Origin: Chitinophaga pinensis
Lineage (GTDB): Bacteria; Bacteroidota; Bacteroidia; UBA7662
Direction of reading: 5' to 3'
Assembly (NCBI GenBank): GCA_945874665.1
Contig: CAMCHJ010000001.1
Coordinates: 1-64,000, forward strand
DNA length: 64,000 nt
Of the stretch, positions 1 to 11,254 are shown piece after piece. Position 1 is the first letter of the stretch, and each line of letters begins with the position of its first letter. The position numbers were made by a program, and so were the translations under genes. The notes under the pieces are model-generated. The model did not search any database and was not told the origin of the DNA. It saw only the letters and a list, made by a program, of their open reading frames with translations.

Positions 1-90
1 TAAACCCGTGCTTACGCCATTGTTTATATCTTTCAAACCCAGTGCCTGCAGCACCGATTCCATTTCTTTTCTGAGATTTTGTTTTGCCAT
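1..90 (-). CDS. Aldehyde dehydrogenase family protein, N-terminal fragment (runs off window start)
   Basis: Minus-strand reading from ATG at 90: MAKQNLRKEMESVLQALGLKDINNGVSTGL, resembling the N-terminus of ALDH7-like aldehyde dehydrogenases (LGLK-INNG-STG). Confidence 0.45.
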   Translation of the reverse strand, partial: MAKQNLRKEMESVLQALGLKDINNGVSTGL

Positions 91-93
91 GGT

Positions 94-3000
94 TTAACCC
101 AATCTTATATTTCGCACAAGATCGTAAAGATTTAACTTTTTCAGGTCAACCGACCAGCTTAAATATTCAAACCAGCGAGGGCTTTGGGCTTGGTGATAGG
201 CATTTGGGCGCAAAAACGCTGACTGTAAGACATTCGCATTGATTTTAATGGCGCCATTGGCCACCGCAAAGGCTACACCCGCTTCACCCATAAATTGGGG
301 AATGGCAAGTTGTTGAATACCCGATTCAGCATCCAGGTAAGTTACCGTTGCACTTCCCGATTGAAAGCGCGCCACGCCATTGGCATATAATTCCAAAGGA
401 AGTTTTGGCACTTTAACCGCCAAGTTGTACGCTAACAATGCATTCGCAGGCGTTTCTTGCAATTGATTCAAAATAAATGGATTCATCACTGAGCGCAAGC
501 CAGCATCGCGGTAAACTACCTGTAGGTTACGGAACGCCATCCGACCAGGAGCCTCTGTACGGTCGATGAAAACATCTTGGTAGCTGTAGTCTGAAGCGCC
601 ATTTATTGCGCCACCCTGTGAACGGAAACCAACTGGATTGTAGCGGTTATTTACAACGGCAATACCGGCGAAAATGCGCTGGTCAAGATATGAACGGCGC
701 TTTTGGGTTTGATAATACCAACGGTGACTGATTTCACCATGGATGCGGCCATTGGCACTCCGGTCACTTCCCAAAAAGCCCATTTCGGCACCCACTTGCC
801 AGCTCCATGGCGTACGCAGGTGGCGATAAGATTCTTTATATTGCCCCTCGAATAACCACAAGGGCGTTGGTTCCATTACTGGCAAGGGTGTTGGATTAGT
901 GTCGAAGAAAAAGCCCCTGCCATTCAGAGGCACCCTGGCCATGCTCAACTGCATTTCGCGGCGGCGGATGCTGCTCAACGGATCACGTAACAGTCCAGCA
1001 AGCTTAGCTCTAAACAAGGGTGCATTTGTTTGCTGTTGTGAGGCTGTAAAGTTGTCGTAATGCAGCACCTCAAGCCCACTGCTTAAGCGTCGGAAAGCCC
1101 CGTTTTCGGGATGCCAGTTGTACCGCACAAAACCTTGTCCATTCAAACTCCCTGTTTTAAAACTCCACATAGGCAACACCGCATATTCCAAATCCTGCGG
1201 TAAAGCAACTGGGCTCATCAAGCCTAAGCCGAGCATAAAACCATCGGTATAGTTAGCGCCCAAAGTAGGCACTATAAACACCCTGTTTTGGCGGGTTACC
1301 AAACCTACTACGCCCTTCACATCGGGCAAAGCAGGAATGAACTTACCTACCTTTGCCTGCGACAAACCACGGCGGTACAAAGGCATGCGCTCTTTGGCGT
1401 CGATGGCAAAGCGGTGCACAGGCTGATCAAGTTGCCAGCTGATGCGGGTGTTTTCGCTGAGGGGCTCGTACCACTCCTGGCGGATAACGCCACCTGTATC
1501 GTTTAAGGCCGCCAGCGCAAAAGGCACCGACTGTCCACGCAACTTCACAGGAATATCGTATTTATTTTCGCCTGTGGTGCGGATGCGGCCAATGCGGTAG
1601 TCTACCTTGCCGGCCGAAGCCAAGCGCTGGTCGAACCACCAGCTGATGTTTTTGCCTTTGGCTGCAGCCTGCAAGGCTCGGCGCATGTCGCTGGGTTGTG
1701 GATGTTTGAACTTCCAACCTTCGTAATACGATTGCATCATGGCGTCGAATGCCTCCGTGCCCAAATATGCCTCAAGGTATTTGAGCTCGAAAGCTGTACG
1801 CTTGTACACCAGGGTACCGTAAGTTTCACCGTCGTACCCGGTGCTGTGGGTGTGCCACAAAGACACATCCTTGCCGCGGCGCTTCGAAAGGAGGTAGGTA
1901 AGCTCGGTTTCGTTGATGTTTTTGGTGCCTAAATCTAGGCCTGCAATGCTGATGTTCAAACTTGGGCTTCCACCAGGGTAACGTGTGGCCATGTATCGGT
2001 CTTCGTAAAAGCTGTTGAAGCCTTCATCCATAAAGGGATGGTCGCGCTCGTTGCTCGCTAAAATGCCATAAAACCAGTTGTGACCCACTTCGTGGGCAAT
2101 TACCAAGTCGAGTGATCGGGCCGACCCGGCACCTGCAATCACCGTAATGGTAGGATATTCCATGCCGCCACCCGCAGTAAGGGCGCCATCCACGGCAGTA
2201 CATACATCGTACGGGTAGTCGCCGAGCCATTTGGAGTAGTAGTACACCGAGCTGTCGACATAGGTGACCGCATTTTTCCAGTATTTGGTGTCGCGACTAA
2301 AAAACACCGCCGTTTTTACTTTGCGGCCGCTGTTTGGCAGCACCACCTCACTTTGCTTCACGTAGTAGTTTTTGCCGCAAAACCAGGCAAAATCATGGGC
2401 GTTTTCGAGGCGGTAGTGCAGGGTTTTAAACTCAGGACTGCTCTCAGGAATCTCGAGGGCAGGAAAGCTGTCGATGCCCGCTGCATAAGCTGCCAGCGAA
2501 TCGAGATAAGCTATTTCCGAAGCGGTTTGCAAATTGCCGCTGGCCGCTACTTGGTAGTTGCTGGGCACATTGATGAAGACCTCAAAGTCGCCAAATTCAC
2601 TGTAAAACTCACCCATGTTGAGGTAGGGCATGTAGTGCCAGCCGTTTTGGTCGTATACCGCCGGCTTGGGATACCATTGACACAATTGGTATTGGTCGCG
2701 GGAGAAGCCCAAGCGCGAAAAATTGCCGGGTACTTTTACCCGAAAGGGCGTGCTTATTTGCAGCTGCTCGCCGGGCGCCAGCGGCTTGGCCAGCCAAAGC
2801 ACGGCCACATCGATGGTATCTGGCAAGAGCTCCCAACGCACGCTTTGGCCGTTTACTTTGAAGTCGAGACTGTCGATAAAGCCGCGTTTTTCTTCTGGGG
2901 CGCTGTAAAAATCCCAGCTGCCGCTGCGGGCTTCAGCCTTGGAAAATACGGTTTGGTTGTTTTTATAGGCGTTGGGCCAGAGGTGCATGTATATGCGGTC

Positions 3001-3180
3001 GAGGGCCACGGGCGCGTTGTTGGTGTATTGGAGGTCGATGTGCGACAGCAGCATCTGCCGGCTGTCGTCGAGCTTTACAGCGATGCGGTAATCTACTTTT
3101 TGCTGGAAGTAGGTGTCTTGGGCAGCTAAAGGCGATGCAAAAAGCAGGCACAGCGTTAAAAGGCGAATGGTTTTCAACAT
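94..3180 (-). CDS. M1 family metallopeptidase (secreted)
   Basis: HEVGHNW zinc motif with downstream E (DEGFNSFYEDRY); signal peptide if start is at 3180 (MLKTIRLLTLCLLFASPLAAQ). Confidence 0.9.
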   Translation of the reverse strand: MLKTIRLLTLCLLFASPLAAQDTYFQQKVDYRIAVKLDDSRQMLLSHIDLQYTNNAPVALDRIYMHLWPNAYKNNQTVFSKAEARSGSWDFYSAPEEKRGFIDSLDFKVNGQSVRWELLPDTIDVAVLWLAKPLAPGEQLQISTPFRVKVPGNFSRLGFSRDQYQLCQWYPKPAVYDQNGWHYMPYLNMGEFYSEFGDFEVFINVPSNYQVAASGNLQTASEIAYLDSLAAYAAGIDSFPALEIPESSPEFKTLHYRLENAHDFAWFCGKNYYVKQSEVVLPNSGRKVKTAVFFSRDTKYWKNAVTYVDSSVYYYSKWLGDYPYDVCTAVDGALTAGGGMEYPTITVIAGAGSARSLDLVIAHEVGHNWFYGILASNERDHPFMDEGFNSFYEDRYMATRYPGGSPSLNISIAGLDLGTKNINETELTYLLSKRRGKDVSLWHTHSTGYDGETYGTLVYKRTAFELKYLEAYLGTEAFDAMMQSYYEGWKFKHPQPSDMRRALQAAAKGKNISWWFDQRLASAGKVDYRIGRIRTTGENKYDIPVKLRGQSVPFALAALNDTGGVIRQEWYEPLSENTRISWQLDQPVHRFAIDAKERMPLYRRGLSQAKVGKFIPALPDVKGVVGLVTRQNRVFIVPTLGANYTDGFMLGLGLMSPVALPQDLEYAVLPMWSFKTGSLNGQGFVRYNWHPENGAFRRLSSGLEVLHYDNFTASQQQTNAPLFRAKLAGLLRDPLSSIRRREMQLSMARVPLNGRGFFFDTNPTPLPVMEPTPLWLFEGQYKESYRHLRTPWSWQVGAEMGFLGSDRSANGRIHGEISHRWYYQTQKRRSYLDQRIFAGIAVVNNRYNPVGFRSQGGAINGASDYSYQDVFIDRTEAPGRMAFRNLQVVYRDAGLRSVMNPFILNQLQETPANALLAYNLAVKVPKLPLELYANGVARFQSGSATVTYLDAESGIQQLAIPQFMGEAGVAFAVANGAIKINANVLQSAFLRPNAYHQAQSPRWFEYLSWSVDLKKLNLYDLVRNIRLG

Positions 3181-3403
3181 ATTGAAGATTTGAAATCGAA
3201 ATATATGACAGATGCATGCCACAACACAAAAATTTTGCATCTTTTAAGAGGCCAAGTCAAAAGGAGGCGGTAAAATTCCTACTAGCCGTTAACTATTCCC
3301 AAAATTCAATGGAGTCTTGAGAGCGTAAGCTGGATAATCCTTTAAAGTTTGGGTTTAACCCGCTGCCATCATAAATCTTGGTTCTTCAGCACCTTATAAC
3401 ATC

Positions 3404-4378
3404 CTAACGCTCCACTCCCTCCCAGCTCCCGTGAAAAACCAATTCGGGATGGGCGGCGAGGAGTGCTTGCAGTCCTGTTTGCTGTTGTACTACAAAATTG
3501 CGGTGGGCTTGGGTTTGAGGGAAACGTGGGCAGTGGCGGGCAGCCAAGGTAAATTTATAGGCCGTTTCGGCCAAGACCACGGTTTCAGAAGACATGCAGG
3601 CTGCGCAAAACTGCTCAAATACATATTGAGTAGCAGCGTAATTGGGATGTACCAGGTCGAGGTCGTACCAGCGGTGGTCACGGAGCACATCGATTACCCA
3701 CTCATAGGCTGGAAAATAGTAGGTTGCGGGTAGCTTTTCGCACAACTGGTGCACGGCTTCGAGCAAACGGCCTTTGGAGCGGTTGTTTTGGATGAGGCCA
3801 TCGCGACTGTGCCGCACAGGACTCACGGTAAAAAGCACCTTTAATTTGGGATTCAGCTGTCGTGCTACCTCAATGGCGGCCGTTAAACTGGCAACAATCT
3901 CCTCCACTTCCAGCAATTCCTTTCTAAAAGTAGCGGCAGGTGCACGGTGGTTGTTGGCCACAGGCTGCTCATTTTCTACCTGCACATAGCGGAAGGCCGA
4001 GCCCAGGGTGAGTACCAAATAGCTCGCTTCCCGCAAAAAGGCGTGGCCCGCTGCGGTAGCCGCGTTGATGCCTGCTACGGCCTGCGTTTGCTCTATGTGC
4101 GAAAAGTCGCTGTGGTGCTCCCAAGAATTCCACAGTTCATTAGCCAAAAACAAGTCTCCAGCGGTAATTTGACGGTTTTGACTGAGGTAGTGCAACTGCC
4201 GCGACAAAGCCGTGGGGTCGAACAAAAGTCCCGTAGGATTGTGCAGCACACCAAACATGCGCTCCGCCAAGGCTTGTCCCACATTGGCCGTAAAACACGA
4301 GCCCAGCAGTAACAATCGATCGCGGTGGGTGATGGGCGCGCCCTCAAAGGCATACACCAGCGGCAGCTGCATTTTCAT
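3404..4378 (-). CDS. GSCFA domain-containing protein
   Basis: N-terminal LLLLGSCFTANVG matches the GSCFA motif. Confidence 0.88.
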   Translation of the reverse strand: MKMQLPLVYAFEGAPITHRDRLLLLGSCFTANVGQALAERMFGVLHNPTGLLFDPTALSRQLHYLSQNRQITAGDLFLANELWNSWEHHSDFSHIEQTQAVAGINAATAAGHAFLREASYLVLTLGSAFRYVQVENEQPVANNHRAPAATFRKELLEVEEIVASLTAAIEVARQLNPKLKVLFTVSPVRHSRDGLIQNNRSKGRLLEAVHQLCEKLPATYYFPAYEWVIDVLRDHRWYDLDLVHPNYAATQYVFEQFCAACMSSETVVLAETAYKFTLAARHCPRFPQTQAHRNFVVQQQTGLQALLAAHPELVFHGSWEGVER

Positions 4379-4497
4379 AGGGCCAATTTCGGTATTTTAA
4401 GGGAATGTAGGGCACTTGGCAGCATTTGTTGCTAGAATGACCAAAACCTAGCTTCTTCTGCTAAACCACAACTGTTTTCGAATAGAATTTTTGCTTT

Positions 4498-4511
4498 GTA
4501 ACTATGGTTAC
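4498..4511. promoter_or_regulatory. Palindromic operator GTAAC-TATG-GTTAC upstream of TauE/SafE
   Basis: Perfect inverted repeat; centre about 36.5 nt upstream of the end of a -7-like TATTTCG. Confidence 0.7.
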
Positions 4512-4557
4512 GCACTGCCAAGCAAAAAACCCAGTATTTCGCCTTAAATTCAACACC

Positions 4558-5352
4558 ATGATCATAGCTGGCTACTTTGCTGCCGCCCTTATTGGGCTTT
4601 CACTCGGTCTCATTGGCGGAGGAGGCTCCATCCTCACAGTACCCGTGCTGGTATATTTATTTGGCATAGATGCGGTAACAGCCACGGCCTATTCGCTTTT
4701 TGTGGTAGGTGCCACCAGCTTGGTAGGCGCTTTCCCTAAATACAAAGAGGGCTTGGTAGACCTCAAAACAGCAGTCATTTTTGGTGCACCATCCATTTTA
4801 GCTGTTTACTTCACCCGCGCTTATCTCGTTCCATTTATACCCGATCAGGTACTTACAGTGGGAGACTTTGAACTCACCAAGCGACTGTTGCTTATGGGTT
4901 TATTTGCCTTGTTGATGGTTTTTGCCTCCATCAGCATGATTCGCAACAAAAAACCAGTGGTACAAGCCGCGGGCGGAGAACAGGGTTTTAAATACGGTTT
5001 GATTTTACTGGAAGGCGCTGTGGTTGGCGTGCTCACCGGCTTGGTGGGCGCTGGCGGCGGCTTCCTCATCATCCCTGCGCTGGTGCTATTTACCGGCTTG
5101 CCCATGAAAAAAGCGGTGGGTACTTCCCTTCTGATCATCGCCGCTAAGTCGCTCATCGGCTTCACCGGCGATTTGGGCAGCCTGCAACCCGACTGGCAAT
5201 TGCTCCTGATTGTTACCGGCATTGCCATCATCGGCATCATTGCTGGCAACCGCCTCGCCCGCCAAATCGATGGCAACAAGCTCAAAGTAGGCTTCGGCTG
5301 GTTTGTACTGGTGATGGGTATTTACATACTCATCAAAGAAAGTATGTTGTAG
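4558..5352 (+). CDS. Sulfite exporter TauE/SafE family protein
   Basis: Two repeats of G-[L/V]-GGGGS/GAGGGFL type in a polytopic membrane protein; the ORF start at 4504 falls inside the palindrome, so start chosen at MIIAGYF. Confidence 0.88.
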   Translation: MIIAGYFAAALIGLSLGLIGGGGSILTVPVLVYLFGIDAVTATAYSLFVVGATSLVGAFPKYKEGLVDLKTAVIFGAPSILAVYFTRAYLVPFIPDQVLTVGDFELTKRLLLMGLFALLMVFASISMIRNKKPVVQAAGGEQGFKYGLILLEGAVVGVLTGLVGAGGGFLIIPALVLFTGLPMKKAVGTSLLIIAAKSLIGFTGDLGSLQPDWQLLLIVTGIAIIGIIAGNRLARQIDGNKLKVGFGWFVLVMGIYILIKESML

Positions 5353-5385
5353 GTTTGTTCCTTTAGATGGATAGCAGGCTAACGA

Positions 5386-8300
5386 TCACAGCTCCTGCAA
5401 CCGCATACGTGCGGCCTCTGCTGACCTAATATCCGAAAATTCGATCATCACCGTGGCTTTCACTTGTTTGAGCACGGCCCGCTTGGGGTGCTGCTGCACG
5501 TACTCAAGGATAAGGCCAAAGGTTTCACTCTGGTAAAAACGCTCGTTGTTGCCGGCCACAAAGTAGCATTTCATCTGCCCTTTCTTCAACATCACCTTTT
5601 CCATGCCTAGGCGCTTGGCCTCCCAACGCAGCTGGATGAGGGTAAATAGGGTTTCGGCTTCGTATGGAATGGGACCAAAACGGTCAACCAACTCGGTGCG
5701 GAAACGCTCCAAACCTTCGGGCGTTTCGGTATTGTCGAGTTGCATGTACAGACTCAAGCGCTCGCTGGTACTGCGCACATAGCTGTCGGGTAGCAAAGCG
5801 GCCAAATCGGTGTCGAGTTGCACGTCGCGCACAAAATCAGGCTGCTCGTCGGCATCGAATAAGCCGGAAAACTGACTGTCTTTGAGCTCGCGAATGGCCT
5901 CATCAAGTATTTTCTGATACATATCGAAGCCGATTTCGGTGATAAAACCACTTTGCTCGGCCCCAAGCATATTGCCCGCACCTCGAATGTCGAGGTCGCG
6001 CATGGCAATTTGAAAACCGCTGCCCAAATCGCTGTATTCTTCTAGGGCCTTGAGTCGCTTGCGCGCTTCGTTGGTGAGAATGCTGAGCGGCGGCGTGACG
6101 AGGTAACAAAAGGCTTTGATATTGGATCGCCCCACCCTGCCGCGCATCTGGTGTAAATCGCTCAAGCCAAAATTCTGGGCTTGGTTAATGATGATGGTGT
6201 TGGCATTGGGAATGTCGAGCCCCGATTCGATGATGTTGGTGGCTACCAGCACGTCATAACGCCCGTCGATGAAATCGAGGAGGATGTCTTCGAGCTCGTC
6301 GCCTTCCATCTGGCCGTGACCTACGCAAATGCTCACGCGCGGACACAGCTTGCGAATCATGGTGGCCACGTCCTGGATGTTGCCCACCCGGTTGTGTACA
6401 AAAAATACCTGTCCGCCACGGTCTACCTCAAAATTGATGGCATCTTGAATTTTTTCTTCATCCAACACCATCAACTCGGTATGAACGGGCTGACGGTTGG
6501 GCGGTGGCGTACTAATTACACTCAAATCGCGCGCGCCCATCAACGAAAATTGCAAGGTGCGGGGAATAGGCGTTGCTGTGAGCGTAAGCGTATCTACATT
6601 TACCCGTAGCTGACGCAACTTTTCTTTAACGCCAACGCCAAATTTCTGCTCTTCATCTATTACCAAAAGCCCAATATCTTTAAACTTCACCTGCTTGCCT
6701 ACAATTTTGTGGGTGCCAATGAGGATGTCGATTTTACCTTGTTCGAGCCGCTCGAGCACGTCTTTTTGCTCCTTGGCCGACCGAAAACGGTTGAGGTAAT
6801 CGACCGTTACAGGGAATTCAGCCAAGCGTTTGCTGAAAGTTTTGTAGTGCTGCAAAGCCAAAATGGTCGTCGGCACCAGCACTGCCACTTGTTTGCCGTC
6901 GGTAGCCGCTTTAAAGGCAGCTCTAATGGCGATCTCGGTCTTGCCAAAGCCCACATCCCCGCACACCAGCCGGTCCATGGGATAGCTTTTCTGCATATCG
7001 GCCTTGGTGGCCTCGGTGGCTTTATACTGGTCGGGCGTGTCTTCGTACATAAAGCTGGCCTCGAGCTCGTTCTGGAGGTAGCTGTCGGGCGTAAAAGCAA
7101 ATCCCGCCATGGCCTTGCGCTTGGCATACAGCGCAATGAGGTCTTTGGCAATGTCTTTAACCTGACTTTTGGTTTTGCTTTTGAGCTTCTCCCAAACATC
7201 GCTACCGAGTTTGTTGATGCGCGGTGGTATGCCTTCTTTGCCGCTGTATTTGGCTATTTTATGGAGCGAATTGATGCCCACGTACAGCAAATCGCCATCG
7301 CGGTAGCTGATGCGCACGGCCTCTTGCTGCTGCCCGTTGACGTCGAGTTTCTCCATGCCGTCAAAAACCCCCACACCGTGGTCGATGTGCACCACGTGGT
7401 CGCCAGGGCGCAGGTCGCGGATTTCTTTGAGTGTAATGGCCGACCCTTTGCCTTTGTATTCACGCAGCCTGTACTTGTGGTAGCGCTCAAAAATTTGGTG
7501 ATCGGTGTACACGCTGAGCTGCAGCTGCCGGTCGATGAAGCCTTCGTGCAGACTGGTATAAATGGGGAAAAAGAGCAATCCCGCCTTTAAATCCTCAAAA
7601 ATGTGATACAGTCGCTCGATTTGTTTAGGGGTTTCGCTAAACAGCAGGTTACGGTAGCCTTGTTTTTCCTTGGCCTGCATGCCGGCAATGAGCATGTCGA
7701 AGTTCTTGCGCACCGAAGGCTGGGGTGCGGCTTCCCAAGCAATGTGCTCCACCTTGCCGGACAGGGCATCGGTGCCCCAGCTTACGAGGCGTTTGTCGAG
7801 CAACTGCGCACGAAAACTGTCGCTGGTTTCGAAGGCCTCGCCCGGGGTGAGCTCCTCGAGTCCGTCCGCCGCTTTCCAATGCTCCACGGCTTTTTCGTAG
7901 CTGTTGTTGATGCGGTCGGCCACCAATTGTACATCGCGCACCCACACCACAATGTCGGCAGGCACAAAATCGAGCATGCTCTGCCGGCTTTCTTTGAGGA
8001 GATGGGTTTGTACGTTGGGGATAAGACTGAGGTGGTGGATGGTTTTTACGCTGAGCTGGCTCTCGGGGTCGAAGGTGCGGATGCTTTCTACCTCATCGCC
8101 AAACAGCTCAATGCGGTACGGGAGGTCGTGGGCAAAGCTAAACACATCGATGATGCCGCCGCGGATGCTGAATTGGCCGGGCTCATACACAAAATCTTCG
8201 CGCTCAAAGCCGTATTCGACCAGCATCTCGGTTAAAAAATCGAGCTTGAGCACGTCTTTTACCCGTATGTCGATGGTGTTTTTGGTGATGGTGAATTTGT

Positions 8301-8757
8301 TGACCACCTTTTCGGCCAAGGCTTCGGGGTAGGTAACAATGAGCTCGCCTCTGCTTTTGGCGTGGTTGAGCTGGTTGAGCACCTCGGCCCGCTGCAGCAC
8401 ATTGCCGCTGTCGAGTCCCTCTGGATCGTAATATTTGCGGTAGCTGGCCGGAAAAAAGAGGATGTCTTTGTCGGGCAGCAAATTGCTTAAATCGTTGTAA
8501 AAATAGGCGGCTTCCTCGCGCTCATTGAACACGAGCAGCAAATGCCCGTGGTCTTGCTGCCAGCAAGCAGCCGCTAAAACCGCTGGCAGGGAACCGCTAA
8601 GGCCACTGAGCATCACACGACTGCGCTCGGGCTTGATGCTTTCACGTAGGCGCTGGTGCAGGGGATGGGCAGCGTACAGCTGTAGCAGTTGTCCTACCGA
8701 GGACTCAGGGCGTTCAGCCGGCTGATTGCTGGCGGCCAGGGGCAGCAAGCCACTCAT
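5386..8757 (-). CDS. mfd: Transcription-repair coupling factor
   Basis: 1123 aa; RecG-like helicase motifs ([35 protein letters not shown]), CarD/RID domain ([17 protein letters not shown]). Confidence 0.97.
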   Translation of the reverse strand: MSGLLPLAASNQPAERPESSVGQLLQLYAAHPLHQRLRESIKPERSRVMLSGLSGSLPAVLAAACWQQDHGHLLLVFNEREEAAYFYNDLSNLLPDKDILFFPASYRKYYDPEGLDSGNVLQRAEVLNQLNHAKSRGELIVTYPEALAEKVVNKFTITKNTIDIRVKDVLKLDFLTEMLVEYGFEREDFVYEPGQFSIRGGIIDVFSFAHDLPYRIELFGDEVESIRTFDPESQLSVKTIHHLSLIPNVQTHLLKESRQSMLDFVPADIVVWVRDVQLVADRINNSYEKAVEHWKAADGLEELTPGEAFETSDSFRAQLLDKRLVSWGTDALSGKVEHIAWEAAPQPSVRKNFDMLIAGMQAKEKQGYRNLLFSETPKQIERLYHIFEDLKAGLLFFPIYTSLHEGFIDRQLQLSVYTDHQIFERYHKYRLREYKGKGSAITLKEIRDLRPGDHVVHIDHGVGVFDGMEKLDVNGQQQEAVRISYRDGDLLYVGINSLHKIAKYSGKEGIPPRINKLGSDVWEKLKSKTKSQVKDIAKDLIALYAKRKAMAGFAFTPDSYLQNELEASFMYEDTPDQYKATEATKADMQKSYPMDRLVCGDVGFGKTEIAIRAAFKAATDGKQVAVLVPTTILALQHYKTFSKRLAEFPVTVDYLNRFRSAKEQKDVLERLEQGKIDILIGTHKIVGKQVKFKDIGLLVIDEEQKFGVGVKEKLRQLRVNVDTLTLTATPIPRTLQFSLMGARDLSVISTPPPNRQPVHTELMVLDEEKIQDAINFEVDRGGQVFFVHNRVGNIQDVATMIRKLCPRVSICVGHGQMEGDELEDILLDFIDGRYDVLVATNIIESGLDIPNANTIIINQAQNFGLSDLHQMRGRVGRSNIKAFCYLVTPPLSILTNEARKRLKALEEYSDLGSGFQIAMRDLDIRGAGNMLGAEQSGFITEIGFDMYQKILDEAIRELKDSQFSGLFDADEQPDFVRDVQLDTDLAALLPDSYVRSTSERLSLYMQLDNTETPEGLERFRTELVDRFGPIPYEAETLFTLIQLRWEAKRLGMEKVMLKKGQMKCYFVAGNNERFYQSETFGLILEYVQQHPKRAVLKQVKATVMIEFSDIRSAEAARMRLQEL

Positions 8758-10004
8758 TATTCGGCGAGCAGACTTTCGATCGTGGCGGTAAATTCGGCTA
8801 CGTAGGCATTGTAGGCAGCGCCGGTGGCTGGACCGTCAAAGCCTGTATGCACTTTGCGCACGCGGCCAGTCTTATCGAGCATAAGCGTAGTTGGGAAGGC
8901 CACCAATTGGGCCATCACTGGTAAAGCGGCCATCACATCTTCGTTTTCAGGCTTACCGGCTAACACCATGGCGTACTCGGCACCAAATCGTTGCTGCAAG
9001 CGGCGCAAGTTATCGAAGGCTTTTTCGGGCATTTTGGTGCGCTCAAAGCCCATGCCGATCACTTCAAAGCCGCGGTCGCGGTTCTTTTTATGGAAATCGG
9101 CCAAGAAAGCCGTTTCGTCTAAACAATTCGGACACCAAGTGCCCAGCACCTGCAGCACCACCACTTTGCCGGCGTAGGCGGGCGATTGCGGACCAATTTT
9201 TTGGCCGTCAGGAGTTGGAAAACTGAAAGTCACCACCTCATCGCGGTTGCGCAAACTGGTTAGACTGTTGGGGTCGGGCAGGGCAAAGCCAGGGTTACGC
9301 ACCGACTTAAAGGTTCGGATGCGGCTGGCACCTGCATACAAATCTCCCGTAATGCTGCTGTCTTCATTCAAATTCGCCTTCACCAAATACGCGCCCGAGC
9401 CGTCGAAGCCGCTCAGGTAAATGCTGTCACCATCCAAAATACCCGTGAGGTAGCGATAATCGCCATAAGGTGTGCGGAAAGTGCCACTGATTTCGTTGCC
9501 GCGCTGACTAAATACGCCCAAGGCAGGGGTGGTATCGCCGTTGGGCTTGTAAAAAGTGGTTTGCCACTCGCCCGAAATATCGTCGGGCAGGCGGGTTACT
9601 TGGGCAGCAAATTTGTACTTGCCTCCGCGGGTGGCAGCAAAGGCCAGCACGCTTTCTTCGTCGTATTTTACGCGGATGAGGCGCCCTGTGAGGCTATCTC
9701 CCAAAGAAGTAATGCCCGCAATGAGGGTGCTTTCGAATACGGGGAAGCGGGCAATCAAACTATCGCCAATCACTTCCACCTCGCTGGTTTCAATAAGCTG
9801 GTCGCCATCTTGCAACACCAAGCTAAAAGTGCTGTCGGTGAGGCGGGTGAGACTAAATAAAAACGGCAGTTCACCGCCTTCAGTTGTTAGGGCACCACGC
9901 CAGTCGCCTTCTTGCAGGCGGTATTTTCCTTCGATGTTGATGCCCCATTTGCAAGCATTTAACACAAAAAGGCCCAAAAGCAGGCCGAGCAATTTTACTT
10001 TCAT
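8757..10004 (-). CDS. TlpA-like thioredoxin-fold lipoprotein
   Basis: Lipobox (LNACKWG), C-terminal thioredoxin motif WCPNC; overlaps mfd start by TAATG. Confidence 0.85.
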   Translation of the reverse strand: MKVKLLGLLLGLFVLNACKWGINIEGKYRLQEGDWRGALTTEGGELPFLFSLTRLTDSTFSLVLQDGDQLIETSEVEVIGDSLIARFPVFESTLIAGITSLGDSLTGRLIRVKYDEESVLAFAATRGGKYKFAAQVTRLPDDISGEWQTTFYKPNGDTTPALGVFSQRGNEISGTFRTPYGDYRYLTGILDGDSIYLSGFDGSGAYLVKANLNEDSSITGDLYAGASRIRTFKSVRNPGFALPDPNSLTSLRNRDEVVTFSFPTPDGQKIGPQSPAYAGKVVVLQVLGTWCPNCLDETAFLADFHKKNRDRGFEVIGMGFERTKMPEKAFDNLRRLQQRFGAEYAMVLAGKPENEDVMAALPVMAQLVAFPTTLMLDKTGRVRKVHTGFDGPATGAAYNAYVAEFTATIESLLAE

Positions 10005-10072
10005 CTTACAAAGTTAATGAAGCTTTTGGAAAGGCATCTCGTTTGGAACAAATCGGGGTTAAAATGGTTCGC

Positions 10073-10144
10073 CTGCAACGCCAGTCGCTGAGCTTTCTGC
10101 AACGCCGGTCGCTGAGCTTTCCACAACACCGGTCGCTGAGCTCC
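10073..10144. repeat. Three tandem 24-bp imperfect repeats (ctgcaacgccggtcgctgagcttt)
   Basis: Units 10073-10096, 10097-10120 and 10121-10144; the last is followed by gtcgaagcg. Confidence 0.85.
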
Positions 10145-10179
10145 GTCGAAGCGCAGGTGTTTCCATGCTTTCATTTGGC

Positions 10180-10187
10180 TATCTTTG
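10180..10187 (+). promoter_or_regulatory. Bacteroidota -7 box TATCTTTG before thiL
   Basis: Matches TAnnTTTG, 5 nt before ATG at 10192. Confidence 0.6.
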
Positions 10188-10191
10188 CGGC

Positions 10192-11241
10192 ATGACCGAC
10201 AATTTGTTCAGCGACAACCTCAAATTAACGCCCATAAGCGAGCTGGGCGAACAAGGCCTCATCGCCCTCCTCACCCAAAACATCCGCTTTCACCAGCAAA
10301 GCACCCTCCTCGGCGCTGGCGACGATGCCGCCGTGGTGGCCCTGCCCGCTGGCGAACAATTGGTGGTAAGCACCGATAGTTTGGTTGAAGGCGTGCACTT
10401 CGACATCAGCTATACGCCACTCAAACACCTCGGATACAAAGCAGTAGTGGTAGCCATCAGCGATATCCTAGCTATGAACGCCACCCCACGCCAATTGGTG
10501 GTGGCACTCGCCATCTCCGCCAAATACACAGTTGAAGCCATTGAGGAGCTGTACCGCGGCATTTTGGCGGCTTGCGAACAATATGAAGTGGACTTGGTGG
10601 GTGGCGATGTAACGGCTTCGTCGGCCGGACTCATGATCAACCTCACCGCCCTGGGTAGTGCCCCAGCCCCCAAGCTGGTAAAACGCAGCGGCGCCCAAGT
10701 CGGCGATTTGGTGTGCGTAAGCGGCGACCTCGGCGGTGCCTTCATGGGCCTCAATTTGTTGGAAAGAGAAAAGCGGATTTTCAGAGAAAGCCCCGAAATT
10801 CAGCCCGACTTTGGCGACAACGACTACCTCTTGCAGCGCCAACTGCGGCCAGAAGCGCGCAAAGACCTGCTTGATATTTTCACCAACCTCGACCTCCAGC
10901 CTACCGCCATGCTCGATGTGAGCGACGGTCTGGGCAAAGACCTCGAGCGCCTGTGCGCAGCTTCAGGCGTGGGGGCCAAATTGTACGAAGACAAACTCCC
11001 GCTCGACCCCAAAACCCTGGCACTCGCTCTGGAGTTTAGCATCGACCCAACCTTAAGTGTGCTTAGTGGAGGCGAAGATTTTGAACTGCTGTTTACCCTG
11101 CCGCAGTCGGCCTTCGACAAAATCAAAAACCATCCCGATATCTCCATCGTTGGCCACATTACCGACGCCTCAGAAGGCCTCTACCTCATCTCCAAAGCCG
11201 GTGCCGCCATAGAGCTGAAGGACAGGATGTATGTGCAGTAA
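10192..11241 (+). CDS. thiL: Thiamine-phosphate kinase
   Basis: ELGEQGLIALL, GAGDDAAVV, VSTDSLVEGVHFD, GGEDFELLFT motifs. Confidence 0.95.
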   Translation: MTDNLFSDNLKLTPISELGEQGLIALLTQNIRFHQQSTLLGAGDDAAVVALPAGEQLVVSTDSLVEGVHFDISYTPLKHLGYKAVVVAISDILAMNATPRQLVVALAISAKYTVEAIEELYRGILAACEQYEVDLVGGDVTASSAGLMINLTALGSAPAPKLVKRSGAQVGDLVCVSGDLGGAFMGLNLLEREKRIFRESPEIQPDFGDNDYLLQRQLRPEARKDLLDIFTNLDLQPTAMLDVSDGLGKDLERLCAASGVGAKLYEDKLPLDPKTLALALEFSIDPTLSVLSGGEDFELLFTLPQSAFDKIKNHPDISIVGHITDASEGLYLISKAGAAIELKDRMYVQ

Positions 11242-11254
11242 GCGCCAGTAAGAC

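Noticed and set aside
2353-3129. 258-aa plus-strand ORF
   Set aside because: Antisense to the M1 peptidase, no recognisable motif; a codon-bias artefact.
6709-7590. 293-aa plus-strand ORF and other long ORFs opposite mfd
   Set aside because: Antisense to the conserved mfd coding sequence; low-complexity, no family resemblance.
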